Below, piece by piece: positions 1-7,683 of a DNA stretch of 14,396 nt; the stretch's first letter is position 1; every line of letters starts with the position of its first letter. The notes under the pieces are model-generated. The model was not told the DNA's origin and did not search any database. It saw only the letters and a list, made by a program, of their open reading frames with translations. Origin of the DNA: an uncultured Prevotella sp. (GTDB taxonomy: Bacteria; Bacteroidota; Bacteroidia; Bacteroidales; Bacteroidaceae); the NCBI GenBank assembly GCA_934196725.1, contig CAKPWR010000063.1, positions 1 through 14,396 on the forward strand, given 5' to 3'. The position numbers were made by a program, and so were the translations under genes.

Positions 1-3000
1 CCAGCATAAGCCTTGATGCGCTTCACGATACTCTCACGGCTGATGGTGCTGTAGTAAGGAATATCGTTGTTCATGCAAGAGTTCGGTTCCGAGCGGAAGA
101 CGCCACGGTTGTGCATGTAGCCTCCCTCGTAAATATCCACGATGTCGCTGTAACGGTCATCGAAGATCAGATGGCTCCAGCCCACGCTGTGCATCTTGCC
201 CGTAAGCTCCAGGTTGTCGTACCAGCCGAGTGACTTGGAAGCGTTGAACTCATCTACGTGTCCGCAGCAGTTGCAACCGCAAGCATCAATAAAGGCATTG
301 TGATAAATGTACTCATCGCCTAATTTTCCGAATCCGTGTCCGCCTGCCTCATGCTGAATCACGCCACGGGTATCGAGCGGATAACCATAGGTGCTCTGAG
401 GACAGAAGGCTATTGCAGATCCGTCTGGCCACATCTGACAGATGCCACCGTAATCGGTAGAATTAGGAACGATGATGATCAGCGTCTGATTCAGATTGCC
501 CTTGTTCACAGTTGGAGCGTTCAGAGCATAATCGAATACTTCGTCATAATCTGCTTTCAAGCCTACGCCACCGGTAAAGGTGGTATTGAATCGGTTGTAG
601 CGGATGGTGTTCACGGTTCCCACGCCCGATTCTGTAGAAAGCGGAATGGCGGTATAGATGTTGAAGTAATCGCGGTAAGTCTTGTAAGGCTCAATACCGA
701 AGAAATACTCCACTTCCTGCTTGATATCCTTCAGATATTCTCCGCTGGCAATATCTTTTGCATTAAAGCCGTCGCCGAGCAGAACGATATTGATTCCACC
801 ATTATTGCCCTTGGTAGCCTTCTGCAGGGTAATCCATTCGTTCTCACCATATTCATAGCCATACTGAGAAACGCTGCATTCGTGGGTATAGTCTTTGTCT
901 TTCAGTCGGAACACCACCTTTCCATCACGGCTATCGGCATTCTTAGCCATTCCCTTGATGGTAAGGGTTACTTCTGTTTTCTTGTTGCCGCTGGCTGGAG
1001 AAACCTCGCACCAGTCTGGCTTGCTGGCTACTTCCCATTCGCCCTCTGCGTTAATCACCAGTTTCTGCTTATGCTCTGTGCTCAAGGCGCAGGCTACAGA
1101 TGGACGGCAAACAAGCTCGTGGTGGGCAGCGATACGCTTGAAGTCGCACCAGCCTGGTGCTGCCTGGTATTGCTGGATAGCTGACTCTGGAACTTCGAGA
1201 GTGAAGTTGTCTTTGGCTACGCCATTGAAAGCACCATTCTGAACGTATGGAGGCATCGTTCCTTTGCAAACGATAGAGTTGACTCCATAACAATTTGCAA
1301 AAGCGCCACCTTCATCATTATAGCTGGCTTCATATCTGATAGTTTCCATACTTTCAGGAAAAACAAGTCCCTCGATACTTCTGCATTGTGCAAAAGCTCC
1401 TGCTCCAATACTTTCAAGACCTTCTGGGAATTCGAGGATACCCATAAGACGCCAGTTGTATGCAAACGCTTTGTCACCTATGGCACTTAAATGTTTTGGC
1501 AAAACTAATTCGCCGGAGAAATCGTTATTGTAGAAAGCTCCATTTGATACGGTCTTCAAATCTTTAGGGAGCTTTAGTTCTCCTTTGAATCGGCATCCTG
1601 AAAAAACATCATTAGAAATATTAATAATGCCATCATGTAGTTCTAGTGTTCCATTAAAACCGCAATCTTGAAATGCCGCAGATGGAATACTTTTAATACC
1701 TTGAGGAATAGATAAAGAACCTGTAATGTTATTGCATCCTTGGAATGCGCATACTCCTAATCTTTTAAGTTTCGATGGTAATTTTAATTCTCCATATAAG
1801 CCTTTGCATCCTGCAAAGCAATAACCTCTAATGAGTTCAACGTTATCTGGGATGACTAGATTTCCTGTTAAATTAGAGCATCCTTGAAATACTCCTCCAT
1901 AATAATCTGTTCCTTCGTCTGCCGTTTGGTTATTAGCAGCATTTCCTGATGTTCCTAAATATTTGAGAGTTCTTGGGAGGGATAATGTACCATTTAAAGA
2001 GGTACATCCGTTAAAGGCACCTCGTTGAACTTCTATAACACCTTCAGGAATATTCAATGAACCTGATAAGTATTTGCACCCATAGAAAGCATTTGCTCCA
2101 ATAGAAACTAATGTGTCTGGTAAAACAAGTCGTGTTAAGTTTTCATTTCCTCCCATTTGTGAATTTCTGTAGAAAGCACTACATGGAATTTGGTCATCTA
2201 AAATATCTCCTTCTCCTATTTGTACATGTCCATACCCTTTAATTCTTACTTCTTTGAGGTTTAATGCCTGTAAAGAAGTCATAGAATCTCTCATGAAATA
2301 GAAATCGCGAGAATCAATCTGTCCTGTAATCTTAAGATTTCGAACCTGGGTATAGTCTTTGTTAGCCGCAGTAATGGCATTCTTCAAACCACCAGGAGTA
2401 GAGTTGATAACCACATACTCCTTCGCCGTAGCATCATGGCTCACGAGATCATTCTCCCATGGAGTGATGCTTTCGCTTACCAAAGTAAGCTTATAAGCAC
2501 CGCTTCCTGCCTGCTTATCTACCTTGATGCCGAAGTTCATCATCTTGCCAGCCACATAGGTAAGTGCCTCGTTCTTAGCGAACTTATAAGGCACACCACC
2601 GATGGTGATGCTGAAGAGGGTAGTGCCGGCTGCCACGGTTTGAGGAACCACGATGGTGCGCCACTCGTCGTTTGTGCGAGATGGGATAGTCATAGTGCTC
2701 TCTGCACTTCCGGCTGTCTTGATTTCGCCTGTAGAAAGGTTGATGCTTGCTTTGCGAGCCACATTGGCTGTCAAGACAATCTTCTTGGTATTTGCCCATT
2801 CTCCCTCGGCAAAACCGGAACCCTGAATCAGGGTAACACGGGCATTAGACATGCGGTGGGCAAGAGGCAAACGGATTACGCTGGTGGTAGGAGCTACATC
2901 GGGCACCTTTCCCCAGAGAAAATCGCTCGCTTCGTAACCTCCCATCTCGCCCTCTGTTGTTGTACTGCTCTGATCCTTCTGCACCTCAAACTGATAGTCT

Positions 3001-3401
3001 TCGATGCTCTCAGGATTAGCATAAGGATAGTAGCCATACACATCAATATGGGTATGCTTGTCTTTCCAAAAAAGATCGTAGGCTGAACTCCACTTATAGT
3101 TAGGCTCATCGAAGGTGTGGCGCACATTGTCGCCACGGTTGCCGCTAACTTTCAGGATTCCAGGGTTGTTTCCTTCGTAATCTACGATGTACACACCCAT
3201 TACGTCGCCATTGCAGAAACCGTTGTCGTTGACGCGGGTCACGGCAACCTGCTCGATGTCGCCCGATAGCTGGATGCGGTTGCTGTCATGCTGTTCGGTC
3301 TTATCGCCGAAGAAGTCATCGCTACAGCCTGTGAAAAGCAAGGCTACCAAAGCCATCATGTAATATAATAAGGTGTGCTTCGAAATATGTTTAGTTTTCA
3401 T
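1..3401 (-). CDS. Fimbrillin-like / leucine-rich-repeat / BACON / M64-type zinc metallopeptidase lipoprotein, 3' end outside window
   Basis: The frame is open from ATG at 3401 to the left edge, giving at least 1133 residues. The N-terminus is a lipoprotein signal with lipobox FTGC (Cys26). An Mfa-like fimbrillin domain covers about 30-330 (FWKDKHTH and YYPYA near 111-128). About eleven BspA-type leucine-rich repeats cover 420-710, each roughly L-x-LP-x-x-L-x-x-I-x-x-x-AF-x-x-C. A BACON domain (765-848) ends in SVSQYG. An M64-type domain starts near 865 (INIVLLGDGF) and holds HEAGGHGFGKLGDEY, with His1017, Glu1018 and His1022. Protein of this type would be anchored in the outer membrane and exposed; proteolysis is inferred from the zinc motif. 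The substrate is unknown, although the founding M64 member is an IgA protease. It lies 64 bases after the leftward Mfa-like gene, with no TAnnTTTG box between, so it is probably cotranscribed. The C-terminus is not visible. Confidence 0.9.
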   Translation of the reverse strand, partial: MKTKHISKHTLLYYMMALVALLFTGCSDDFFGDKTEQHDSNRIQLSGDIEQVAVTRVNDNGFCNGDVMGVYIVDYEGNNPGILKVSGNRGDNVRHTFDEPNYKWSSAYDLFWKDKHTHIDVYGYYPYANPESIEDYQFEVQKDQSSTTTEGEMGGYEASDFLWGKVPDVAPTTSVIRLPLAHRMSNARVTLIQGSGFAEGEWANTKKIVLTANVARKASINLSTGEIKTAGSAESTMTIPSRTNDEWRTIVVPQTVAAGTTLFSITIGGVPYKFAKNEALTYVAGKMMNFGIKVDKQAGSGAYKLTLVSESITPWENDLVSHDATAKEYVVINSTPGGLKNAITAANKDYTQVRNLKITGQIDSRDFYFMRDSMTSLQALNLKEVRIKGYGHVQIGEGDILDDQIPCSAFYRNSQMGGNENLTRLVLPDTLVSIGANAFYGCKYLSGSLNIPEGVIEVQRGAFNGCTSLNGTLSLPRTLKYLGTSGNAANNQTADEGTDYYGGVFQGCSNLTGNLVIPDNVELIRGYCFAGCKGLYGELKLPSKLKRLGVCAFQGCNNITGSLSIPQGIKSIPSAAFQDCGFNGTLELHDGIINISNDVFSGCRFKGELKLPKDLKTVSNGAFYNNDFSGELVLPKHLSAIGDKAFAYNWRLMGILEFPEGLESIGAGAFAQCRSIEGLVFPESMETIRYEASYNDEGGAFANCYGVNSIVCKGTMPPYVQNGAFNGVAKDNFTLEVPESAIQQYQAAPGWCDFKRIAAHHELVCRPSVACALSTEHKQKLVINAEGEWEVASKPDWCEVSPASGNKKTEVTLTIKGMAKNADSRDGKVVFRLKDKDYTHECSVSQYGYEYGENEWITLQKATKGNNGGINIVLLGDGFNAKDIASGEYLKDIKQEVEYFFGIEPYKTYRDYFNIYTAIPLSTESGVGTVNTIRYNRFNTTFTGGVGLKADYDEVFDYALNAPTVNKGNLNQTLIIIVPNSTDYGGICQMWPDGSAIAFCPQSTYGYPLDTRGVIQHEAGGHGFGKLGDEYIYHNAFIDACGCNCCGHVDEFNASKSLGWYDNLELTGKMHSVGWSHLIFDDRYSDIVDIYEGGYMHNRGVFRSEPNSCMNNDIPYYSTISRESIVKRIKAYA

Positions 3402-3448
3402 CTTGTCTTTGTTTAAGAATGAATAATTTCACCGATAACGGAGATACT

Positions 3449-3468
3449 TAATAAGGTAGGACTTATTA
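3449..3468. other. Small AT-rich hairpin in the operon gap
   Basis: TAATAAG (3449-3455) and CTTATTA (3462-3468) form a 7-bp stem with a 6-base loop that overlaps the stop codon of the upstream Mfa-like gene. There is no following T run, so it is not a convincing terminator. It might protect or process the upstream message, but it could be chance in AT-rich DNA. Confidence 0.25.
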
Positions 3469-4389
3469 TTCTGCCGTGCCGCCGTAGTCGATTCCGTCGT
3501 CTTCCCACTTGGTGATGTTTACATTCACACCATTGCTGGTCTTGCTGAGAGTTACGGTAAATTGATGTTTCTTGCCTGCTTCGAAAGCGGTGAAGTTCGC
3601 TGCTTTCTGCAACTTATAATCTCTGCCATCTACATTTACGGTAATAAGATTTCCCTCGCCAACTGTTTGTGGAATGATGAGTGCCTTATAGTTATTGCCT
3701 TCTTCTTTTAGTGGAGTTAGGTCAGTAGCATCCCCTTTCGTACTTATCTCACCTGTAGCAAGATTCGCAGTAGCTTGTATTTTTAATTGGTTGATTTTTA
3801 CTCTGATTTTGGCTTTATTCAAAGATTCGTTGGTAAAGCCATTGCCGGGCTGCAACGAAATAACCATCTGGCTCATCATGTGTCTTGCATCTATCCTCAC
3901 TTCACTTTCCGTAGGAGCCACATCGGTGGTCCTGCCTATCAGGAGGTCGCCAGCCTTGTATTTCTCGCTGGTACTTTGGTCAGCATTTACACTCCAAGGT
4001 ATTGCATTCACATCCCCGATAGACGTGGCGTATGGATAATACAGATAAAAGTCGGCATGGGTTTTGTCGTCTTTCCAATAAGTAGGAGAGGCTGGTGTCC
4101 ATGTGCCGTTATAGGTAAACTTCATGTTATCCACATGATTACCTGAAGTCTGAAGTTTTTCCACCGAACCATCAGAAGGGTGATTGACAATGTACAGACC
4201 GATATAATCTCCTATTTCAAAATTGCTTTCTGTTGCTCTACTTTGGAGAGTTGGGCTAATATGAATAGGTCGTTTTTCTGCTAGGGGAGGTTGTGGCGTC
4301 GGATTAGGATCGTCACTACCTCCTCCAGAGCATGCTGTTACTGAAAAGAGCACACTTATGATGGTGATTAGTTGTTTATTAAATGCCAT
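3466..4389 (-). CDS. Mfa-like fimbrillin-family lipoprotein
   Basis: A 307-residue protein starting at ATG 4389. The frame stays open upstream to a TTG at 4431, but that codon lies inside the promoter, and only the ATG puts a signal peptide at the N-terminus. The lipobox is VTAC (Cys20), followed by a Ser/Gly/Pro-rich linker to about residue 36. The rest resembles one Mfa-like fimbrillin domain: SRATESNFEIGD (50-61), YWKDDKTH (104-111), YYPYA (117-121), DVAPTESEVR (156-165), IIPQTV (238-243). The same landmarks occur in the same order in the N-terminal domain of the next gene (3401 leftward), so the two are probably paralogues. Fimbrillin-family lipoproteins are exported and can polymerise into, or cap, surface fimbriae. 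Whether this one does is not shown; no usher-like or anchor gene is visible. First gene of a probable two-gene operon. Confidence 0.85.
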   Translation of the reverse strand: MAFNKQLITIISVLFSVTACSGGGSDDPNPTPQPPLAEKRPIHISPTLQSRATESNFEIGDYIGLYIVNHPSDGSVEKLQTSGNHVDNMKFTYNGTWTPASPTYWKDDKTHADFYLYYPYATSIGDVNAIPWSVNADQSTSEKYKAGDLLIGRTTDVAPTESEVRIDARHMMSQMVISLQPGNGFTNESLNKAKIRVKINQLKIQATANLATGEISTKGDATDLTPLKEEGNNYKALIIPQTVGEGNLITVNVDGRDYKLQKAANFTAFEAGKKHQFTVTLSKTSNGVNVNITKWEDDGIDYGGTAE

Positions 4390-4428
4390 ACGCTTAAAAT
4401 AATATGTGTAGTTTTTAAAAACTATGTG

Positions 4429-4459
4429 CAAAGATAAAAAAATAAATAGAGAAAAACAA
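4429..4459 (-). promoter_or_regulatory. Promoter of the fimbrillin / M64 operon
   Basis: On the minus strand TTG (4459-4457) is followed after 20 bases by TATCTTTG (4436-4429), an exact match to the Bacteroidota -7 consensus TAnnTTTG. Transcription would start a few bases downstream, leaving a leader of roughly 35 bases before ATG 4389. The box covers the upstream TTG codon, which supports the ATG start. Confidence 0.7.
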
Positions 4460-4482
4460 GCACATTTGCAGAAAAATGCCGA

Positions 4483-4508
4483 TATGAACCATTATGAACT
4501 TGATGGTT
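4483..4508. promoter_or_regulatory. Possible operator between divergent promoters
   Basis: Two copies of TATGAAC (4483-4489 and 4493-4499) are spaced exactly 10 bases apart, one helical turn. They overlap an inverted repeat AACCAT (4487-4492) / ATGGTT (4503-4508) with a 10-base centre. The element touches the -33 region of the rightward promoter. This arrangement fits a regulator binding site, but no regulator gene is in the window and short repeats can occur by chance. Confidence 0.3.
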
Positions 4509-4530
4509 TGGAATTATTTGTTTATCTTTG
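4500..4530 (+). promoter_or_regulatory. Promoter of the secreted zincin gene
   Basis: TTG (4500-4502), 20 bases, then TATCTTTG (4523-4530), matching TAnnTTTG. The predicted start near 4535-4540 leaves a leader of about 40 bases to ATG 4577. It is too close to ATG 4544 for a normal leader there. Confidence 0.7.
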
Positions 4531-4576
4531 CCCCAAAATATAAATGATTCGAATAAAAACAAACGATTTTAGGCTT

Positions 4577-7500
4577 ATGAAACGACTTTTATCACTCTTG
4601 ACTTTATGGCTTGTATGCTTGGCAATAGCCCAGGCTGCCAAAGTAGAATACAAGGTGACTGGTGTGCAATCGGGCGATAAGGCTGTAGTGTCTATCGGTT
4701 CTGATGCTTACCTTGCCACTACAGAAGTGTCGGCGGATGGCAGCTATTCGTTCGATAATGTGCCTGCGGGCAAAATGTTCCTGAAGATTGAAGCTTCAGG
4801 TTATCATCTGCCTCAGGCTTTAACCATCATCGTGAATGAAGATGGAAGTATAGAACCGATGGTTCCTCAAACCTTGTCTATTACCAAGATGGATGCAGAT
4901 CCTAATACCTGGACTCATTCCTGGCAGGAGGATGGTAGCCTTTCTGGTTACACTACTACCGCTTCTATCAACAAGCGTCCGGAAATAGAATTTCTGGGCA
5001 AGAAGATTGTGCCTTCTGATGTGCCTAGTGTCGGTATGCTTTATCAGTACTATCATGTTATTCTCTCTGATGAAGGAAAAGCATGGACACAGGAATATGC
5101 TTATCGTCTGTATGAGACTTTGAAGACGATTCCTTATGCAATAGGAGAGGGGTATTCTAAGTTTATTCTGACCGAAGATAAGATAGACGATGATATCAGG
5201 GTAGAAACATCGGGTAATTCCCGTATTGTAACTATTGGCGAGGATGCTTTCTATTATGCCAATCCTTTTCTGGTAAATCTTGATGGTGTGCGTGGCCGTT
5301 TCTTCTCAAAGCGATTGCATCATGCCCTGGTGAACTATGCAACCAATTTTGGTGAGGACGAAGGACAGGTAAACCAAATCTTGACCCAGAGATTTGCTTG
5401 TACGATGGAAGTACCAGACTATAAGGCTCTGACTGCAGGTATCACTAATGAGGATGAGTTTTGTTTCCAGAAGTTCTTGCCTACAGAACGAGTCGCAATC
5501 ATCAATATGTTAGAGGAGTTACCTGAAGGTTTCCATAAGACTCCACATCTCAATTATCTGGTTCGCCGTTTGAATGGTCATAAGCATCCACTTTATCCTA
5601 CGGCAGCTGCTGTATCTTGGTGTGTGGACAATGGCTATATTGAGTTTATGGAAAGCGCTTTTGGTGGTAATAACCAGGATTTTGAAACCCAAAGATTGAT
5701 TCTCCATGAAAAGACCCACTTCCTTTGGGCTTTCACCTTATCTGATGAAATCAAGAACGATTGGATAAAGGTTGGTGGATGGTATAAAGATCCAAATGCT
5801 GGAGTTGAAGGTTGGTCAACCACTAAGAATGTTGAGTTTGTGACTGCGTATGCTCATGGTATAAATCCTAACGAGGATATGGCAGAGTCTGTGGCTTATT
5901 ATATCAAAGACCCGGAGAAATTGCGCTCACGTGCTTTGGAAAAATACGAGTTTATTCGTGACCGTATCATGAATGGTACTCGCTACATCTCAAAGATTCC
6001 TGATCATCTTACTTTTGAGGTACTCAATTTGAATCCGGATTATGATTATCCTGGTAAGATTAAGCGCTTGGAAGTAAAGGTTGAAGGAGCACCGGATGAA
6101 GACAAGAAAGTGATTGTAGAGATAGAACTGAATCACATTGATGGATTTGAGGATGGTGCTTCTGGTGCTAGTACTCGTTTGTGTTCTCCGCATTTTATAG
6201 GTGCTGATGGTAAAGAATTAAGTCAATTTGTGGATATAGGAATGAATGCAGTTGAAGGTAATGACCACTTGCTTCGTGGAGAAGTAACTATCAGTAAGTA
6301 TAGTAAAACAGGATATTGGACTGCTGAAGATATTGTAATTTATGATTTTCAAGGAACTCAGCGTTTCGAAGGTCGTAATGATTGTGTTTGGAATCTTTAT
6401 ATCAATAATTCTTTGGAAGATCAGGAGGCTCCAAAATATGAGAGTGGAAGCTTGCAGTATGAAGTTACGGATTCTGTTATTGAGGGACATAAAGTGCAGA
6501 ATCTCAAGATTCGCTTCAAAGTGACTGATAATGTAGGTATTCAAAGGGCTTTGATTCGGTTAGCAAAAGGTGGCGATTCTGATTCTATTGCAGATCGAGA
6601 TGGTACGTATGATGAAAAGACTCAGACAGTAACTGTAGATTACATTATTACAGAGTTTTATCCTACAGCAGATTATTATGTAGAACATATTACATTAAAT
6701 GATTTTGCAGGAAATGAAACATATATTGAATTCTCTGATTCTCCTATTCATGAAAAGAGAAAGAGTATCCATATTGTGACGGAAAATCCTGATACAGAGG
6801 CTCCAATTATAGATTTGAATCGTATTTCTGTTTATGCTGAGCCTACTCATCCTGAGGCTCCTGATGGAGAAACCAAGGTAACAATCAATTATTATGCAAA
6901 GGATGATAAGGCTGGATATGATATAGGACGCTATGAGTTACTTGATCCTCAGGGTATAAGTCATGGTAATTGGCATTATATCAATGGTCCTGGTTTTTAT
7001 CCATTGTTCTTTGATGGTGACCCTACAGTCTGGAAGCGTTATACAATTAATTGTATCTTGCCACAAGGTTCTGTACCTGGTATTTGGGGATTAGCTTCTT
7101 TAAAATTATGGGATAAGGCTTTGAATGAGCGAACTTACAACTTTGTTGAGACTCTTATCTTCGAGCCAGATGACAATCTTGACGATTATATCCTTCTTTC
7201 TGACATCAAGGATAATGAACTGACATTGAAGATGACAAAGACCGAGGGTAATGGTTACAGCTATGGCTATCGTATTATCAATGAAGACACAGGAGAGGAA
7301 ATCTCTGGTGAGATGAATGCAAAGACAACCAACAAGGCTCGTAGAACCAGAAACTCTGATTCTTCAGTAATGGATGCTGACTATGCTGCAATCATTGATG
7401 TTTCTGAACTTTCGGATGGTAATTGCATTGCCATTGTACAGGTAAAGAACGAGGAAGGAAAGGCAGTCGCAGTAAGAAACACTCGATTTGTGAAGGGTAC

Positions 7501-7636
7501 TTCAACCAGCATAAGCAACATCGTAGAGGGTAAATATGATAAGTTGACTCCTATCTATGATTTGCAAGGTCGTAAGATAACAGTTCCTGCCAAGGGTGTT
7601 TACATCCAGAATGGTAGAAAGTTTGTGGTTAAGTAA
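4577..7636 (+). CDS. Secreted putative zinc metallopeptidase with lethal-factor-like active-site pattern
   Basis: A 1019-residue protein. I start it at ATG 4577 because MKRLLSLLTLW opens a normal Sec signal peptide (about 1-21, no lipobox Cys); an upstream in-frame ATG at 4544 would only add a polar extension. Residues 22-95 look like a carboxypeptidase-regulatory-type beta-sandwich. The next region, to about 475, carries LILHEKTHFLWAF (His377, Glu378, His381) and, 52 residues on, NEDMAESVAYY with Glu433 and Glu437. HExxH plus a later ExxxE helix is the gluzincin pattern, and ExxAE resembles anthrax lethal factor. Residues 510-900 look like tandem Ig-like domains rich in D-N/D-x-G turns. The end (about 991-1019, YDLQGRKI then GVYIQNGRK) is a short C-terminal tail common in Prevotella secreted proteins. 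Zinc dependence and substrate are inferred. Divergent from the fimbrillin/M64 operon; its central beta domains are AT-richer than its ends. Confidence 0.85.
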   Translation: MKRLLSLLTLWLVCLAIAQAAKVEYKVTGVQSGDKAVVSIGSDAYLATTEVSADGSYSFDNVPAGKMFLKIEASGYHLPQALTIIVNEDGSIEPMVPQTLSITKMDADPNTWTHSWQEDGSLSGYTTTASINKRPEIEFLGKKIVPSDVPSVGMLYQYYHVILSDEGKAWTQEYAYRLYETLKTIPYAIGEGYSKFILTEDKIDDDIRVETSGNSRIVTIGEDAFYYANPFLVNLDGVRGRFFSKRLHHALVNYATNFGEDEGQVNQILTQRFACTMEVPDYKALTAGITNEDEFCFQKFLPTERVAIINMLEELPEGFHKTPHLNYLVRRLNGHKHPLYPTAAAVSWCVDNGYIEFMESAFGGNNQDFETQRLILHEKTHFLWAFTLSDEIKNDWIKVGGWYKDPNAGVEGWSTTKNVEFVTAYAHGINPNEDMAESVAYYIKDPEKLRSRALEKYEFIRDRIMNGTRYISKIPDHLTFEVLNLNPDYDYPGKIKRLEVKVEGAPDEDKKVIVEIELNHIDGFEDGASGASTRLCSPHFIGADGKELSQFVDIGMNAVEGNDHLLRGEVTISKYSKTGYWTAEDIVIYDFQGTQRFEGRNDCVWNLYINNSLEDQEAPKYESGSLQYEVTDSVIEGHKVQNLKIRFKVTDNVGIQRALIRLAKGGDSDSIADRDGTYDEKTQTVTVDYIITEFYPTADYYVEHITLNDFAGNETYIEFSDSPIHEKRKSIHIVTENPDTEAPIIDLNRISVYAEPTHPEAPDGETKVTINYYAKDDKAGYDIGRYELLDPQGISHGNWHYINGPGFYPLFFDGDPTVWKRYTINCILPQGSVPGIWGLASLKLWDKALNERTYNFVETLIFEPDDNLDDYILLSDIKDNELTLKMTKTEGNGYSYGYRIINEDTGEEISGEMNAKTTNKARRTRNSDSSVMDADYAAIIDVSELSDGNCIAIVQVKNEEGKAVAVRNTRFVKGTSTSISNIVEGKYDKLTPIYDLQGRKITVPAKGVYIQNGRKFVVK

Positions 7637-7656
7637 CATTCTAAGAGCTAACAGAG

Positions 7657-7676
7657 TAGTAAGTAGAAGCTTACTA
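7657..7676. other. Hairpin downstream of the secreted zincin gene
   Basis: TAGTAAG (7657-7663) and CTTACTA (7670-7676) form a perfect 7-bp stem with a 6-base loop, directly upstream of the strong terminator at 7684. It may assist termination or stabilise the 3' end. It has no T tract of its own. Confidence 0.4.
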
Positions 7677-7683
7677 TGAAAAA

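Noticed and set aside
336..1184. 282-codon plus-strand frame
   Set aside because: It is antisense to the M64 and BACON parts of the large lipoprotein, whose frame is open throughout with recognisable motifs. No RBS, promoter or domain on the plus strand.
1280..2150. Repeated AT-rich units that at first look like a DNA repeat array
   Set aside because: The period is about 69-72 bases and translates into leucine-rich repeats in one open frame. The DNA copies differ, so it is a protein repeat, not a CRISPR or other DNA array.
2436..3086. 216-codon plus-strand frame
   Set aside because: Antisense to the fimbrillin-like domain of the large lipoprotein; no recognisable protein.
4390..4431. Upstream TTG start at 4431 for the Mfa-like lipoprotein
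   Set aside because: The TTG lies in the -7 promoter box, and the added 14 residues would put charged and aromatic residues in front of the lipoprotein signal.
4544..4576. Upstream ATG 4544 for the secreted zincin
   Set aside because: It is only about 14 bases from the -7 box and adds 11 polar residues before a standard MKR signal peptide starting at 4577.
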